DNA of 7,033 bases from an uncultured Pseudomonadota bacterium (GTDB taxonomy: Bacteria > Pseudomonadota > Gammaproteobacteria > Burkholderiales > SCOH01), in assembly GCA_937863215.1 (NCBI GenBank), contig CALMFQ010000225.1:1-7033 (forward strand), in the 5' to 3' direction. The translations under genes and the position numbers were made by a program. Below, piece by piece: positions 1 through 5,607 of the stretch; the first letter of the stretch is position 1; every line of letters starts with the position of its first letter. Under the pieces are notes generated by a model. The model was not told the DNA's origin. It was given only the letters and a program-made list of their open reading frames with translations, and ran no database searches.

Positions 1-579
1 CGCCGGCGGCAGCAGGTAGGTCAGCAGCACCAGCGCCCAGAGGAAGGCAAAGCCGATCACCAGCGGCAGCACTGCCAGCCACCAGATGGCATCGTATTGC
101 ACCGCACTGCCGTCCGGATTGCGTGCCGGCATCGGCTTGCTGTCCCACAGGCTTTGTTTGCCGATGGCGCGCCGCAGCGTCGAATTGATGGTTTCGACCA
201 CCGAAAAATGCGGGCACAACCAGCCACAATACAAGCGGCCCCATTTCCAGCTGACCCAGATCAGCGTGCCGCCGGCCGCCAGAATCGGCAGGAAGCCGCG
301 CAGCACGATATTCAGCGCCGCCTGGCCGGCGCCGATCTTGCCGGCGATGAAATCGTCCAGCCCCAGCGTCCAGTTCATGCCGAACAGGATGAAATGCTTG
401 ACGTTCAGATCGAGGCGGAAAATATTCAATACCGGTGCCAGGACGAACAGCAGGAAAAACCCGATCTGTGCCAGATTGCGCCAGCGCTGCACCGGCCAGC
501 CGAGCCAGCCAATCGCGCCAATGCTACCGGTATGCGGCGCTACCCGTGGACCGGTAGCGGATAGAACCTGACTTACCAC
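1..579 (-). CDS. CcoG/RdxA-like membrane polyferredoxin, N-terminal 193 residues (runs off the left edge)
   Basis: This reading frame has no stop before base 1, so only the N-terminal part is visible. I place the start at a GTG (579-577) with GGAG seven bases upstream. The start overlaps the stop of the preceding gene by 7 bp (GTGGTAA), which suggests translational coupling. Visible features are a hydrophobic helix near residues 37-56, a second near 88-111 followed at once by YCGWLCP (C118, C122, P123), and a third near 165-190. The CGxxCP motif just after a helix, and the stretch FRLDLNVKHFILFG before it, resemble the CcoG/RdxA/FixG family, which is related to the NosR and NapH membrane iron-sulfur proteins. 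The ferredoxin-type CxxCxxCxxxCP motifs of that family would lie outside the window. CcoG proteins are membrane redox proteins linked to cbb3 oxidase assembly. Here the neighbours are nitrite and NO reductase accessory genes, so a redox role in that pathway is inferred. The exact subfamily is uncertain. Confidence 0.8.
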   Translation of the reverse strand, partial: MVSQVLSATGPRVAPHTGSIGAIGWLGWPVQRWRNLAQIGFFLLFVLAPVLNIFRLDLNVKHFILFGMNWTLGLDDFIAGKIGAGQAALNIVLRGFLPILAAGGTLIWVSWKWGRLYCGWLCPHFSVVETINSTLRRAIGKQSLWDSKPMPARNPDGSAVQYDAIWWLAVLPLVIGFAFLWALVLLTYLLPPA

Positions 580-950
580 TTTTTTGCTCCGATCAGCGGA
601 TAGACATACAGCTTGCCGGTTGCCGCCTGCGACACGCCCCACACACCCAGCAGGATCAATACCGAATGGCAGCAGATGAAATACAGGATCAGGATCATCC
701 AGGTGTAGATGCTGTGCAGCCCACCCATCGCCAGGATCAGCACGCTGACCATGGCCAGCAGCACGCCGGACCAGATGCTACCGTTGATTGCCTGGCGCAG
801 ATGGCAGCGCGTCAGCTCGTTATCGCTGTGCCAGTGACGGCGCGCGATCAGCAACAGCACGATGAACGCCAGCCCCGGTGCCACCAGCAGATTGAGCAGG
901 AAACACAGCTCGGCTTGCAGGGCGATATTGCGCTCGGTATTGGCATTCAT
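573..950 (-). CDS. Small three-helix inner-membrane protein, DUF4870/Tic20-like
   Basis: This 125-residue protein has no name I recognise with certainty. The start is well supported: AAAGGAG lies six bases before the ATG at 950-948. It shows three hydrophobic segments at about residues 12-37, 57-77 and 82-108, with no signal peptide and no CxxCH heme motif. The middle has a polar stretch (HSDNELTRCHLRQAING) leading into helix 2, and the C-terminus reads GKLYVYPLIG. That arrangement, a polar segment followed by Ala-Ile-Asn and a closing G-x-x-Y-x-YPL, resembles DUF4870/Tic20-like small membrane proteins. The resemblance is judged by eye. It begins 22 bp after the nirQ stop, and its own stop overlaps the start of the polyferredoxin gene, so it belongs to the same transcript. 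A role as a membrane partner of the polyferredoxin or of nitric oxide reductase is inference. Confidence 0.82.
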   Translation of the reverse strand: MNANTERNIALQAELCFLLNLLVAPGLAFIVLLLIARRHWHSDNELTRCHLRQAINGSIWSGVLLAMVSVLILAMGGLHSIYTWMILILYFICCHSVLILLGVWGVSQAATGKLYVYPLIGAKKW

Positions 951-972
951 GGCGTACTCCTTTGACGGACGA

Positions 973-1764
973 TTACCTGCCGAATGTAGCCCGCACGACT
1001 TCGAACAGCGCTTCGGCGGTATCGGCGTCGTCGGTCAGCGGCTCGATCAGCGCCACCTTGCAGGCGGCCACCGGGTCGAAACCGGATTTGATCAGGCTGG
1101 CGGCATACACCAGCAAGCGGGTCGATGCGGCTTCTTCCAGATCGTGGTCTTTCAGCTGGCGGAAATGCGTGACCAGATTCACCAGCCGTTGCGCCAGCGC
1201 GCTGTCGATACCGGTTTCGCTGATCACCACCTGCTGCTCGACCGCCGGTGGCGGGAAATCGAAACTCATCGCGACAAAACGCTGGCGGGTAGAGGGCTTG
1301 AGGCTTTTGAGCAGATTCTGGTAGCCAGGGTTGTACGACACCACCAGCATGAATTCATCCGGCGCCTGCAGCTCTTCGCCGGTACGTTCGATCGGCAGGA
1401 TGCGCCGGTCATCGGTGAGCGGATGCAGCACGACGGTCGTATCCTTGCGCGCTTCAACAATTTCATCCAGATAGCAGATAGCGCCCTGCCTCACTGCACG
1501 TGCCAGCGGGCCATCGCTCCAGTAGGTCTGGCCATCGCCGATCAGATGCCGGCCGACCAGATCGGCGGCGCTCAGGTCGTCGTGGCAGGAAACGGTAATC
1601 AGCGGCCGGCCAAGCTGTGCCGCCATGTGGGCGACAAAGCGCGTCTTGCCACAGCCGGTCGGCCCCTTGATCAGCAACGGCAGGCGGTTGCGCCAGGCAT
1701 GTTCGAACACTTCGCATTCGTTGCCGACCGGTTGGTACAGCGGCACGTCGATGTTGCGGGTCAT
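973..1764 (-). CDS. nirQ: NirQ/NorQ, MoxR-family AAA+ ATPase for NO/nitrite reductase activation
   Basis: The protein is a cytoplasmic AAA+ ATPase of the NirQ/NorQ branch, which with the VWA protein NorD activates nitric oxide reductase and so balances NO formation and removal. From the chosen start it has 263 residues, close to the usual length of about 260. Motifs are Walker A GPTGCGKT (34-41), the family stretch VSCHDDLSAADLVGR (58-72), Walker B ICYLDE (96-101), sensor SYNPGYQN (143-150), and a STRQRF segment (158-163) with arginine-finger candidates. I chose the ATG at 1764-1762 because the product then begins MTRNIDVPLYQPVG, matching the family N-terminus. An in-frame ATG at 1830 would add 22 residues of unlikely sequence and starts inside a hairpin. 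A GTG at 1773 is a possible alternative. The ribosome binding site is weak for every start. The gene follows norE and norF with a 138-bp gap. The partner norD is not in the window. Confidence 0.93.
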   Translation of the reverse strand: MTRNIDVPLYQPVGNECEVFEHAWRNRLPLLIKGPTGCGKTRFVAHMAAQLGRPLITVSCHDDLSAADLVGRHLIGDGQTYWSDGPLARAVRQGAICYLDEIVEARKDTTVVLHPLTDDRRILPIERTGEELQAPDEFMLVVSYNPGYQNLLKSLKPSTRQRFVAMSFDFPPPAVEQQVVISETGIDSALAQRLVNLVTHFRQLKDHDLEEAASTRLLVYAASLIKSGFDPVAACKVALIEPLTDDADTAEALFEVVRATFGR

Positions 1765-1816
1765 CTGGTTCACGGCAATTTCTCGCAAAAAACTGGGGAT
1801 GGTTGTTATGAGGACA

Positions 1817-1843
1817 GGTATCGGCCGCATGCAGCCCGATACC
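1817..1843 (-). repeat. Inverted repeat (hairpin) in the norF-nirQ gap
   Basis: GGTATCGG (1817-1824) and CCGATACC (1836-1843) form perfect 8-bp arms around an 11-base loop that contains the palindrome GCATGC. The repeat lies in the 138-bp gap between norF and nirQ (1765-1902), about 53-79 bases ahead of the nirQ start. No T-run follows on the minus strand, so it is not a standard terminator. It could be an mRNA processing or stability element, or a protein-binding operator. A second, weaker hairpin in the gap has 5-bp arms (1878-1882 and 1888-1892). I see no FNR-type box and no convincing promoter elsewhere in the gap. Confidence 0.5.
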
Positions 1844-1902
1844 AGTCAGACTTTATTGCGGCCGGGAAGTTTGGCCGGGCTTGAGTAAAGCCAGACAGCG
1901 CA

Positions 1903-2163
1903 TCAGCCGGGAATATGGTAGGCAATTGCGATCAGGCCGATCACCAGCACCAGCCAGCCGACCACCAGCCAGCGGAACAGGCCGCCACTGGCTTTCAGGC
2001 CCATGAAAAAGTCGGCCACCAGCCAGCCCTTGCCCAGAGTGATCGCGCCGATCAGCAAGGCGGTTGCCAATCCCAAGTGGTTGAGTTCGCCCAGCGACCA
2101 GGATGCCAGTGTCAGCAACAGCAACACGGCCCAGATCAGGGTTGCAGTCAGTTTATTCGTCAT
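1903..2163 (-). CDS. norF: NorF-like, prokaryotic cytochrome c oxidase subunit IV family protein
   Basis: This 86-residue membrane protein has hydrophobic segments at about residues 7-24, 30-50 and 62-83. The segment GKGWLVADFFMGLK (44-57), a helix ending in a Phe-Met motif before a basic residue, is typical of the prokaryotic cytochrome c oxidase subunit IV/NorF family. It starts 12 bp after the norE stop. GGGG lies a few bases ahead of the ATG at 2163-2161 as a modest ribosome binding site. NorF is a small inner-membrane accessory encoded with norE in many nor clusters, where loss of NorEF lowers nitric oxide reductase activity. Its molecular job is not settled. Family assignment rests on size, topology, this motif and the position next to norE. 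Confidence 0.85.
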   Translation of the reverse strand: MTNKLTATLIWAVLLLLTLASWSLGELNHLGLATALLIGAITLGKGWLVADFFMGLKASGGLFRWLVVGWLVLVIGLIAIAYHIPG

Positions 2164-2175
2164 CTGTGCCCCGCT

Positions 2176-2769
2176 CTAGTGCAATACATAAACCAGTGGA
2201 AACAGCACGATCCACACCAGGTCCACCATATGCCAATAAGAGGCTCCGGTTTCCACACCGCTGTGTTCGGCCGCACTGTAACCGCCCTGCCCCGCCTTGA
2301 CCGCCACCGCCGCCAGAATCACCATGCCCAGGATCACGTGCATGAAATGGAAGAAAGTCAGCGACAGATAGAACATGTAGAACGGATTGGTCGACAGCGT
2401 GATGCCCGCACCCAGCTTGGCGGAAAACTCGCCCAGCTTGATCACCACGAATACTGCCCCGCTGCCGAAGCCGGCCCACAGCCAGCGCGCACAAGCCTGC
2501 GACAGGCCGCTGCGGATCGCCTGACAGCCACGCACCACGCAATAGCTACCGCTGATCAGCACCATGGTATTGATCATGCCGGAAGTCCGGTCGAGGCTCT
2601 GCTGCGAGGTATTGAACAATTCCACGTGGTGCGCCCGGGTGAACGCATAGGCGGCAAAAAATACGCCGAATACCAGCAGTTCGGCCAGGATGAAAAACCA
2701 CATCGCCAGATCGCCGGCAGGCCATTTGATGGCTGCGGCGGGCGGCGGAGACATTACGTGTTCGGTCAT
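2176..2769 (-). CDS. norE: NorE, cytochrome c oxidase subunit III-like accessory protein
   Basis: This 197-residue protein belongs to the heme-copper oxidase subunit III family in its short, five-helix NorE form. Helices are at about residues 21-42, 64-82, 97-115, 130-157 and 178-196. Family marks are FFILAELLVFGVFFAAY in helix 1, YLSLTFFHFMHVILGMV in helix 4, and YWHMVDLVW near the end. The frame is open upstream to an ATG at 2880, but I choose the ATG at 2769-2767 because the product then opens MTEHVMSPPP directly before the conserved helix. GAGGA lies nine bases upstream, and the extra 37 residues show no family pattern. NorE assists nitric oxide reductase in the inner membrane and is not itself catalytic. 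It is the first gene of the minus-strand string and diverges from nirS. The catalytic norCB genes are not nearby, so it could be mistaken for an oxidase subunit. The adjacent norF and nirQ argue for NorE. Confidence 0.9.
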   Translation of the reverse strand: MTEHVMSPPPAAAIKWPAGDLAMWFFILAELLVFGVFFAAYAFTRAHHVELFNTSQQSLDRTSGMINTMVLISGSYCVVRGCQAIRSGLSQACARWLWAGFGSGAVFVVIKLGEFSAKLGAGITLSTNPFYMFYLSLTFFHFMHVILGMVILAAVAVKAGQGGYSAAEHSGVETGASYWHMVDLVWIVLFPLVYVLH

Positions 2770-2863
2770 TTCGGATAATCCTCGATACGGCAAGAGCAGG
2801 CGCAATTCAACTGGCGCCATGACGCCGGAAAAGCCCGATCCGGGCTGCATGGCACGTAGCGGA

Positions 2864-2905
2864 ATGAGAACATTTATCATACAGGATTGGTTTGATATGA
2901 ATCAG
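2864..2905 (-). promoter_or_regulatory. Predicted norE promoter with FNR/DNR box
   Basis: TTGATATGAATCAG (2892-2905) matches the FNR/DNR consensus TTGAT-N4-ATCAA in all but the last base. If it sits at -41.5, as in class II FNR-type promoters, transcription toward norE would start near 2857. The matching -10 (2869-2864) reads TCTCAT, 4 of 6 to TATAAT. This would leave a leader of about 88 bases before the norE ATG. The box is seen in the sequence; the start site is inferred from spacing. Confidence 0.65.
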
Positions 2906-2940
2906 ACTTTGCCTCTGCCAGCTGCCCGGCGACGCATTTA

Positions 2941-2954
2941 TTGACCAACATCAA
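2941..2954. promoter_or_regulatory. Second FNR/DNR-type box
   Basis: TTGACCAACATCAA differs from TTGAT-N4-ATCAA at one position. Its centre is 49 bp from the box at 2892 and about -90 from the predicted norE start. At -41.5 spacing no convincing -10 is found in either direction. It may therefore act as an upstream site that modulates norE or nirS rather than as a core promoter element. Confidence 0.6.
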
Positions 2955-3046
2955 AAAATCCTGAAATTGCTTTCTCCGGCCAATAAACCGAATCAAGCGC
3001 CAAATAATGCAATTTACCGATTTTTTGTCTAAATAAATTAAAGCAT

Positions 3047-3079
3047 TTCAATTGGTTCGATTGAATGGCGCTTTATAGT
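3047..3079 (+). promoter_or_regulatory. Possible sigma70 promoter with overlapping palindrome
   Basis: TATAGT (3074-3079) is 5 of 6 to a -10 box, with TTGGTT (3052-3057) 16 bp upstream as a weak -35. The -35 lies within a perfect inverted repeat, TTCAAT (3047-3052), 7 bases, ATTGAA (3060-3065). This could be a second start for nirS or a site where a regulator blocks transcription. The palindrome is not the FNR consensus. In an AT-rich stretch, chance matches are likely. Confidence 0.3.
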
Positions 3080-3123
3080 TCTTTGGGACTAGTGCTTTTG
3101 CCGGAATCGAATCAAATAATGAG

Positions 3124-3165
3124 TTGACGACAATCAAGGATCGCAGATGCGACCGGCAGGATGAT
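3124..3165 (+). promoter_or_regulatory. Predicted nirS promoter with FNR/DNR box
   Basis: TTGACGACAATCAA (3124-3137) matches TTGAT-N4-ATCAA with one mismatch. With the box at -41.5, the start would be near 3172 and the -10 (3160-3165) reads GATGAT, 4 of 6 including the key A and last T. The leader to the nirS ATG would be about 74 bases. This is the usual class II arrangement for nirS promoters driven by an anaerobic or NO-sensing CRP/FNR-family regulator. Which regulator binds cannot be told from the site alone. Confidence 0.75.
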
Positions 3166-3245
3166 AGCGTTGACCCGGCAGACATCGCGCTCTGGCGCGG
3201 GTTTGCAGCCGTCTTTCAACAGGTGCCGTAACAAGGAGAACAATT

Positions 3246-4970
3246 ATGACTCAAAAGGGATTCAAACGACTTACCGGGCTGTTCATGCTGGCGGCGTTGC
3301 CGCTGGCAGTTACCTCGGCATTCGCTGAAGACGCCAAGCACGTAACCAAGCCGGAAGCCGCTTACCAGGCAGGCGGTTCGCCGCTGGCCGGTGAGGAAAT
3401 GCACCAGAACATCAACCCGAAAGCCCCGCCGATGACCAAGGTGGAGTTCGAAAAAGGCAAACAGATCTATTTCGAACGCTGCGCCGGCTGCCACGGCGTG
3501 CTGCGCAAGGGTGCGACCGGCAAACCGCTGACCACCGACAAAACCCTGGCCAACGGCACCGACTATCTGAAAGTATTCATCAAGTACGGTTCGCCGGCCG
3601 GTATGCCGAACTGGGGCACCTCGGGTGAGCTGACCGACGAGCAAGTGGATCTGATGGCTCGTTACATTCAGCAAGAACCGCCGACCCCGCCGGAATACTC
3701 GCTGGCCGATATCGAGAAGACCCGCAAGGAAATCATTCCGGTATCCAAGCGTCCGACCAAGAAAATGAACAACTACAACATCGACAACATCTTCTCCGTC
3801 ACCCTGCGTGACAGCGGTGAAGTTGCGCTGATCGATGGCGATAGCAAAAAGATCATCAACATCGTCAAAACCGGCTATGCGGTACACATTTCGCGTATCT
3901 CGGCTTCCGGCCGTTATCTGTACGTGATCGGTCGCGATGCACGTATCAACCTGATCGACTTGTGGATGGAAAAACCGGACAACGTCGCCGAGATCAAGGT
4001 GGGTCTGGAAGCGCGTTCGGTTGAAACTTCCAAGTTCAAGGGCTGGGAAGACAAGATCGCCGTTGCCGGCACCTACTGGCCGCCGCAATACGTGATCATG
4101 GATGGCGATACCCTGAAACCGAAAAAAGTGGTTTCGACCCGCGGCATGACCGTGGACAACGAGTATCACCCGGAACCGCGCGTGGCTTCGATCGTGGCTT
4201 CGCACTACAAACCGGAATTCGTGATCAATGCCAAGGAATCCGGCAAGATCATGATGGTGGACTACTCGGATCTGAGCAACCTGAAAACCACCACTCTCGA
4301 TGCAGCCAAGTTCCTGCATGACGGCGGCTTCGACAGCACCGGCCGTTACTTCCTGGTAGCCGCCAACGCATCGAACAAGATCGCCGTGGTCGACACCAAG
4401 GAAGACAAGCTGGCGGCACTGGTGGATGTGGGCAAGATTCCGCACCCGGGTCGCGGCGCCAACTTCAACCATCCGAAATTCGGCCCGGTGTGGGCAACTT
4501 CGCACCTGGGCGCCGAGGACATCACGCTGATCGGTACCGATCCGGTGAAACACAAGGCCAATGCGTGGAAAGTGGTTGAAGTCGTGAAGGGCCAGGGCGG
4601 CGGTTCGCTGTTCATCAAGACCCATCCGAAGTCGAAAAACCTGTGGGTGGATACTCCGCTGAACCCGGATGCGAAAAACTCGCAAACCATCGCGGTGTAC
4701 GACATCAACAACCTGGGCAAAGGCTACCAGACCCTGCCGATCGCCGAATGGGCCGGCCTGGGCGATGGCGCCAAACGTGTGGTACAGCCGGAGTACAACA
4801 AGGCTGGCGATGAAGTCTGGTTCTCGGTGTGGAGCGCAAAAGACAAGCAATCCGCAATCGTGGTGGTTGACGACAAGACCCGCAAGCTGAAAGCAGTGAT
4901 CAAGGATCCGAAACTGATCACTCCGACCGGCAAGTTCAACGTCCACAACACCCAGCACGACATCTATTGA
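3246..4970 (+). CDS. nirS: NirS, cytochrome cd1 nitrite reductase (NO-forming) precursor
   Basis: NirS is the periplasmic homodimeric enzyme that reduces nitrite to nitric oxide in denitrification. It carries one heme c and one heme d1 per subunit. The 574-residue precursor is of normal length. An Sec signal peptide is visible, with basic residues near the start, a hydrophobic core at about 11-24 and a likely cut after AFA (residue 27). The cytochrome c domain has CAGCH (C79, C82, H83) and a GMPNWG methionine region (M120). The C-terminal d1 propeller has GYAVHISR, whose H214 matches the proximal d1 ligand. It also has FLHDGG (H358) and IPHPGRGANF (H400), 42 residues apart as are the two active-site histidines of Pseudomonas aeruginosa NirS. 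All key residues are present. AAGGAG (3233-3238) lies seven bases before the ATG. nirM follows 52 bp downstream. Expression is probably from the FNR/DNR-type promoter at 3124-3165. Heme d1 synthesis genes are absent here. Confidence 0.98.
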   Translation: MTQKGFKRLTGLFMLAALPLAVTSAFAEDAKHVTKPEAAYQAGGSPLAGEEMHQNINPKAPPMTKVEFEKGKQIYFERCAGCHGVLRKGATGKPLTTDKTLANGTDYLKVFIKYGSPAGMPNWGTSGELTDEQVDLMARYIQQEPPTPPEYSLADIEKTRKEIIPVSKRPTKKMNNYNIDNIFSVTLRDSGEVALIDGDSKKIINIVKTGYAVHISRISASGRYLYVIGRDARINLIDLWMEKPDNVAEIKVGLEARSVETSKFKGWEDKIAVAGTYWPPQYVIMDGDTLKPKKVVSTRGMTVDNEYHPEPRVASIVASHYKPEFVINAKESGKIMMVDYSDLSNLKTTTLDAAKFLHDGGFDSTGRYFLVAANASNKIAVVDTKEDKLAALVDVGKIPHPGRGANFNHPKFGPVWATSHLGAEDITLIGTDPVKHKANAWKVVEVVKGQGGGSLFIKTHPKSKNLWVDTPLNPDAKNSQTIAVYDINNLGKGYQTLPIAEWAGLGDGAKRVVQPEYNKAGDEVWFSVWSAKDKQSAIVVVDDKTRKLKAVIKDPKLITPTGKFNVHNTQHDIY

Positions 4971-4980
4971 TCGCAGCTTC

Positions 4981-5000
4981 GCCGGGCCGCAAGGCCCGGC
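4981..5000 (+). other. Intercistronic hairpin with GCAA tetraloop between nirS and nirM
   Basis: GCCGGGCC (4981-4988) and GGCCCGGC (4993-5000) form a perfect 8-bp GC-rich stem closed by the tetraloop GCAA, a stable GNRA type. It begins ten bases after the nirS stop and ends ten bases before the nirM ribosome binding site. No U-run follows, so it is unlikely to be a full terminator. A likely role is protecting the 3' end of the nirS message and setting the NirS:NirM ratio; this is inference. Confidence 0.7.
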
Positions 5001-5022
5001 CGATACGCGCAAGGAGAAGCAA

Positions 5023-5343
5023 ATGTTGATCCGCTCATTACTGGTACTCGGTGGCGCCGCATGCATGTGGCTGTCGAACCCGGCCAGCGCAGCCGATGCG
5101 CAGAAACTGCTGACCGACAGCGGTTGCATGGCCTGTCACGCCAAGGACAAAAAGCTGGTTGGCCCGGCATTCCAGGAAATTGCCAAGAAGTACAAGGGTA
5201 ATTCCGCTGCCTCGGCGCAACTGGTGAAAAAAGTCTCCGACGGCGGTTCCGGTGTCTGGGGCCCGATCCCGATGCCGCCGCACAAGGGCAAGGTTGCCGA
5301 GCCCGACCTGAAAGTCATGGTCGACAATATTCTGGCGCAATAG
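5023..5343 (+). CDS. nirM: NirM, cytochrome c551 precursor
   Basis: This is a small class I cytochrome c, a periplasmic electron carrier to NirS. The precursor has 106 residues. A signal peptide with hydrophobic core near 6-17 ends at ASA (21-23), giving a mature protein of about 83 residues, normal for c551. The heme motif is CMACH (C35, C38, H39). The VGPAF stretch (46-50) and GVWGPIPMPPH (77-87), with M84 as the sixth ligand, are close to Pseudomonas c551. The start is clear: AAGGAG (5011-5016) six bases before the ATG. It lies 52 bp after nirS and ends just before an intrinsic terminator, so nirSM is probably a two-gene transcript. A different donor (NirC, azurin) might also serve NirS, but neither is visible here. 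Confidence 0.95.
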   Translation: MLIRSLLVLGGAACMWLSNPASAADAQKLLTDSGCMACHAKDKKLVGPAFQEIAKKYKGNSAASAQLVKKVSDGGSGVWGPIPMPPHKGKVAEPDLKVMVDNILAQ

Positions 5344-5363
5344 TCTTATCCTCGCTCTGCGAC

Positions 5364-5388
5364 AAGCCCGCGTTACTGCGGGCTTTTT
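5364..5388 (+). terminator. Rho-independent terminator after nirM
   Basis: AAGCCCGC (5364-5371) and GCGGGCTT (5378-5385) are perfect 8-bp arms with a 6-base loop, and the right arm runs into TTTTT (5384-5388). It begins 21 bases after the nirM stop. It should end the nirSM transcript and separate it from the next gene. Confidence 0.92.
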
Positions 5389-5515
5389 CATTGCTGCGAG
5401 CGGACCGCCCATACCGGCCGGCAAACCCTCCTCTGCCGGCTGCGACGGTTGATCGGCGCTCCAGCATGCGGCAAGATGCGGCCTGCATTTACCACCCGGC
5501 AACAAGGAGCCCCTG

Positions 5516-5605
5516 ATGAATCCAGCAAAAACCGGCGCCAACCGGCATTCTGCCCGGCCGGCGGCCTACGCGGCCCGGCGCAACCTGTCGCAGCGGGGTT
5601 ACTGA
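5516..5605 (+). CDS. Candidate 29-residue leader peptide upstream of the DUF808 gene
   Basis: A short ORF of 29 codons starts with ATG at 5516. A strong ribosome binding site, AAGGAG (5504-5509), lies six bases upstream, better than that of the gene behind it. The peptide is rich in Ala and Arg, begins MNPAKTGANRHSARP and ends SQRGY. Its stop TGA (5603-5605) is two bases before the ATG of the DUF808 gene and in a different frame. The arrangement suggests that translation of the leader delivers ribosomes to the downstream start. I recognise no homologue. It could also be an accidental ORF, and only the ribosome binding site and exact placement speak for it. No clear promoter is seen between 5389 and 5503. 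Confidence 0.45.
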   Translation: MNPAKTGANRHSARPAAYAARRNLSQRGY

Positions 5606-5607
5606 AC

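Larger units (their letters stand above)
2770..3245. promoter_or_regulatory. Divergent norE/nirS control region
   Basis: This 476-bp region has no credible gene. It is clearly richer in A and T than its flanks, mainly from 2880 to 3120. It contains three FNR/DNR-type boxes (2892-2905, 2941-2954, 3124-3137), a sigma70-like -10 with an overlapping palindrome (3047-3079), and a widely spaced pair of 8-bp inverted repeats (2995-3002 and 3066-3073). CGAATCAA occurs twice, at 2989-2996 and 3108-3115. The predicted nirS leader holds a small hairpin, with CGCGC (3186-3190) facing GCGCG (3195-3199). The regulators themselves (Dnr/Fnr, NarXL, NsrR) are not encoded in the window. Confidence 0.8.

Noticed and set aside
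86..571. Two overlapping plus-strand frames of about 160 codons at the left end
   Set aside because: They lie opposite the polyferredoxin gene, which has a clear CGWLCP motif, helices and a ribosome site. The plus-strand products show no family features.
862..1884. 340-codon plus-strand frame opposite nirQ
   Set aside because: It mirrors the nirQ reading frame, shows no recognisable motif and has a composition (Gln, His, Arg, Ala) typical of an antisense shadow. nirQ has intact Walker motifs.
1915..2778. 287-codon plus-strand frame opposite norF and norE
   Set aside because: The product is very rich in Gln and His, has no membrane or domain pattern and lies across two well-supported membrane genes.
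2770..2880. N-terminal extension of norE to the ATG at 2880
   Set aside because: The added 37 residues lack family sequence, the predicted transcript start (about 2857) lies inside it, and the ATG at 2769 has a usable ribosome site.
3002..3015. Possible NsrR-like site around AATAATGCAATTT
   Set aside because: Only about 8 of 11 positions fit the remembered half-site motif when aligned on ATGC, and the surroundings are AT-rich. Too weak to call.
3216..5129. 637-codon open frame on the minus strand, antisense to nirS and part of nirM
   Set aside because: Its length comes from the strong GC-biased codon use of nirS. The product is His/Val/Arg-rich with no domain pattern, while the plus strand has complete NirS and NirM with all cofactor ligands and ribosome sites.
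5449..5477. Promoter-like TTGATC / CAAGAT pair upstream of the leader ORF
   Set aside because: The -35 fits 4 of 6 and the -10 only 3 of 6. This is within chance, so no promoter is called for the DUF808 gene.
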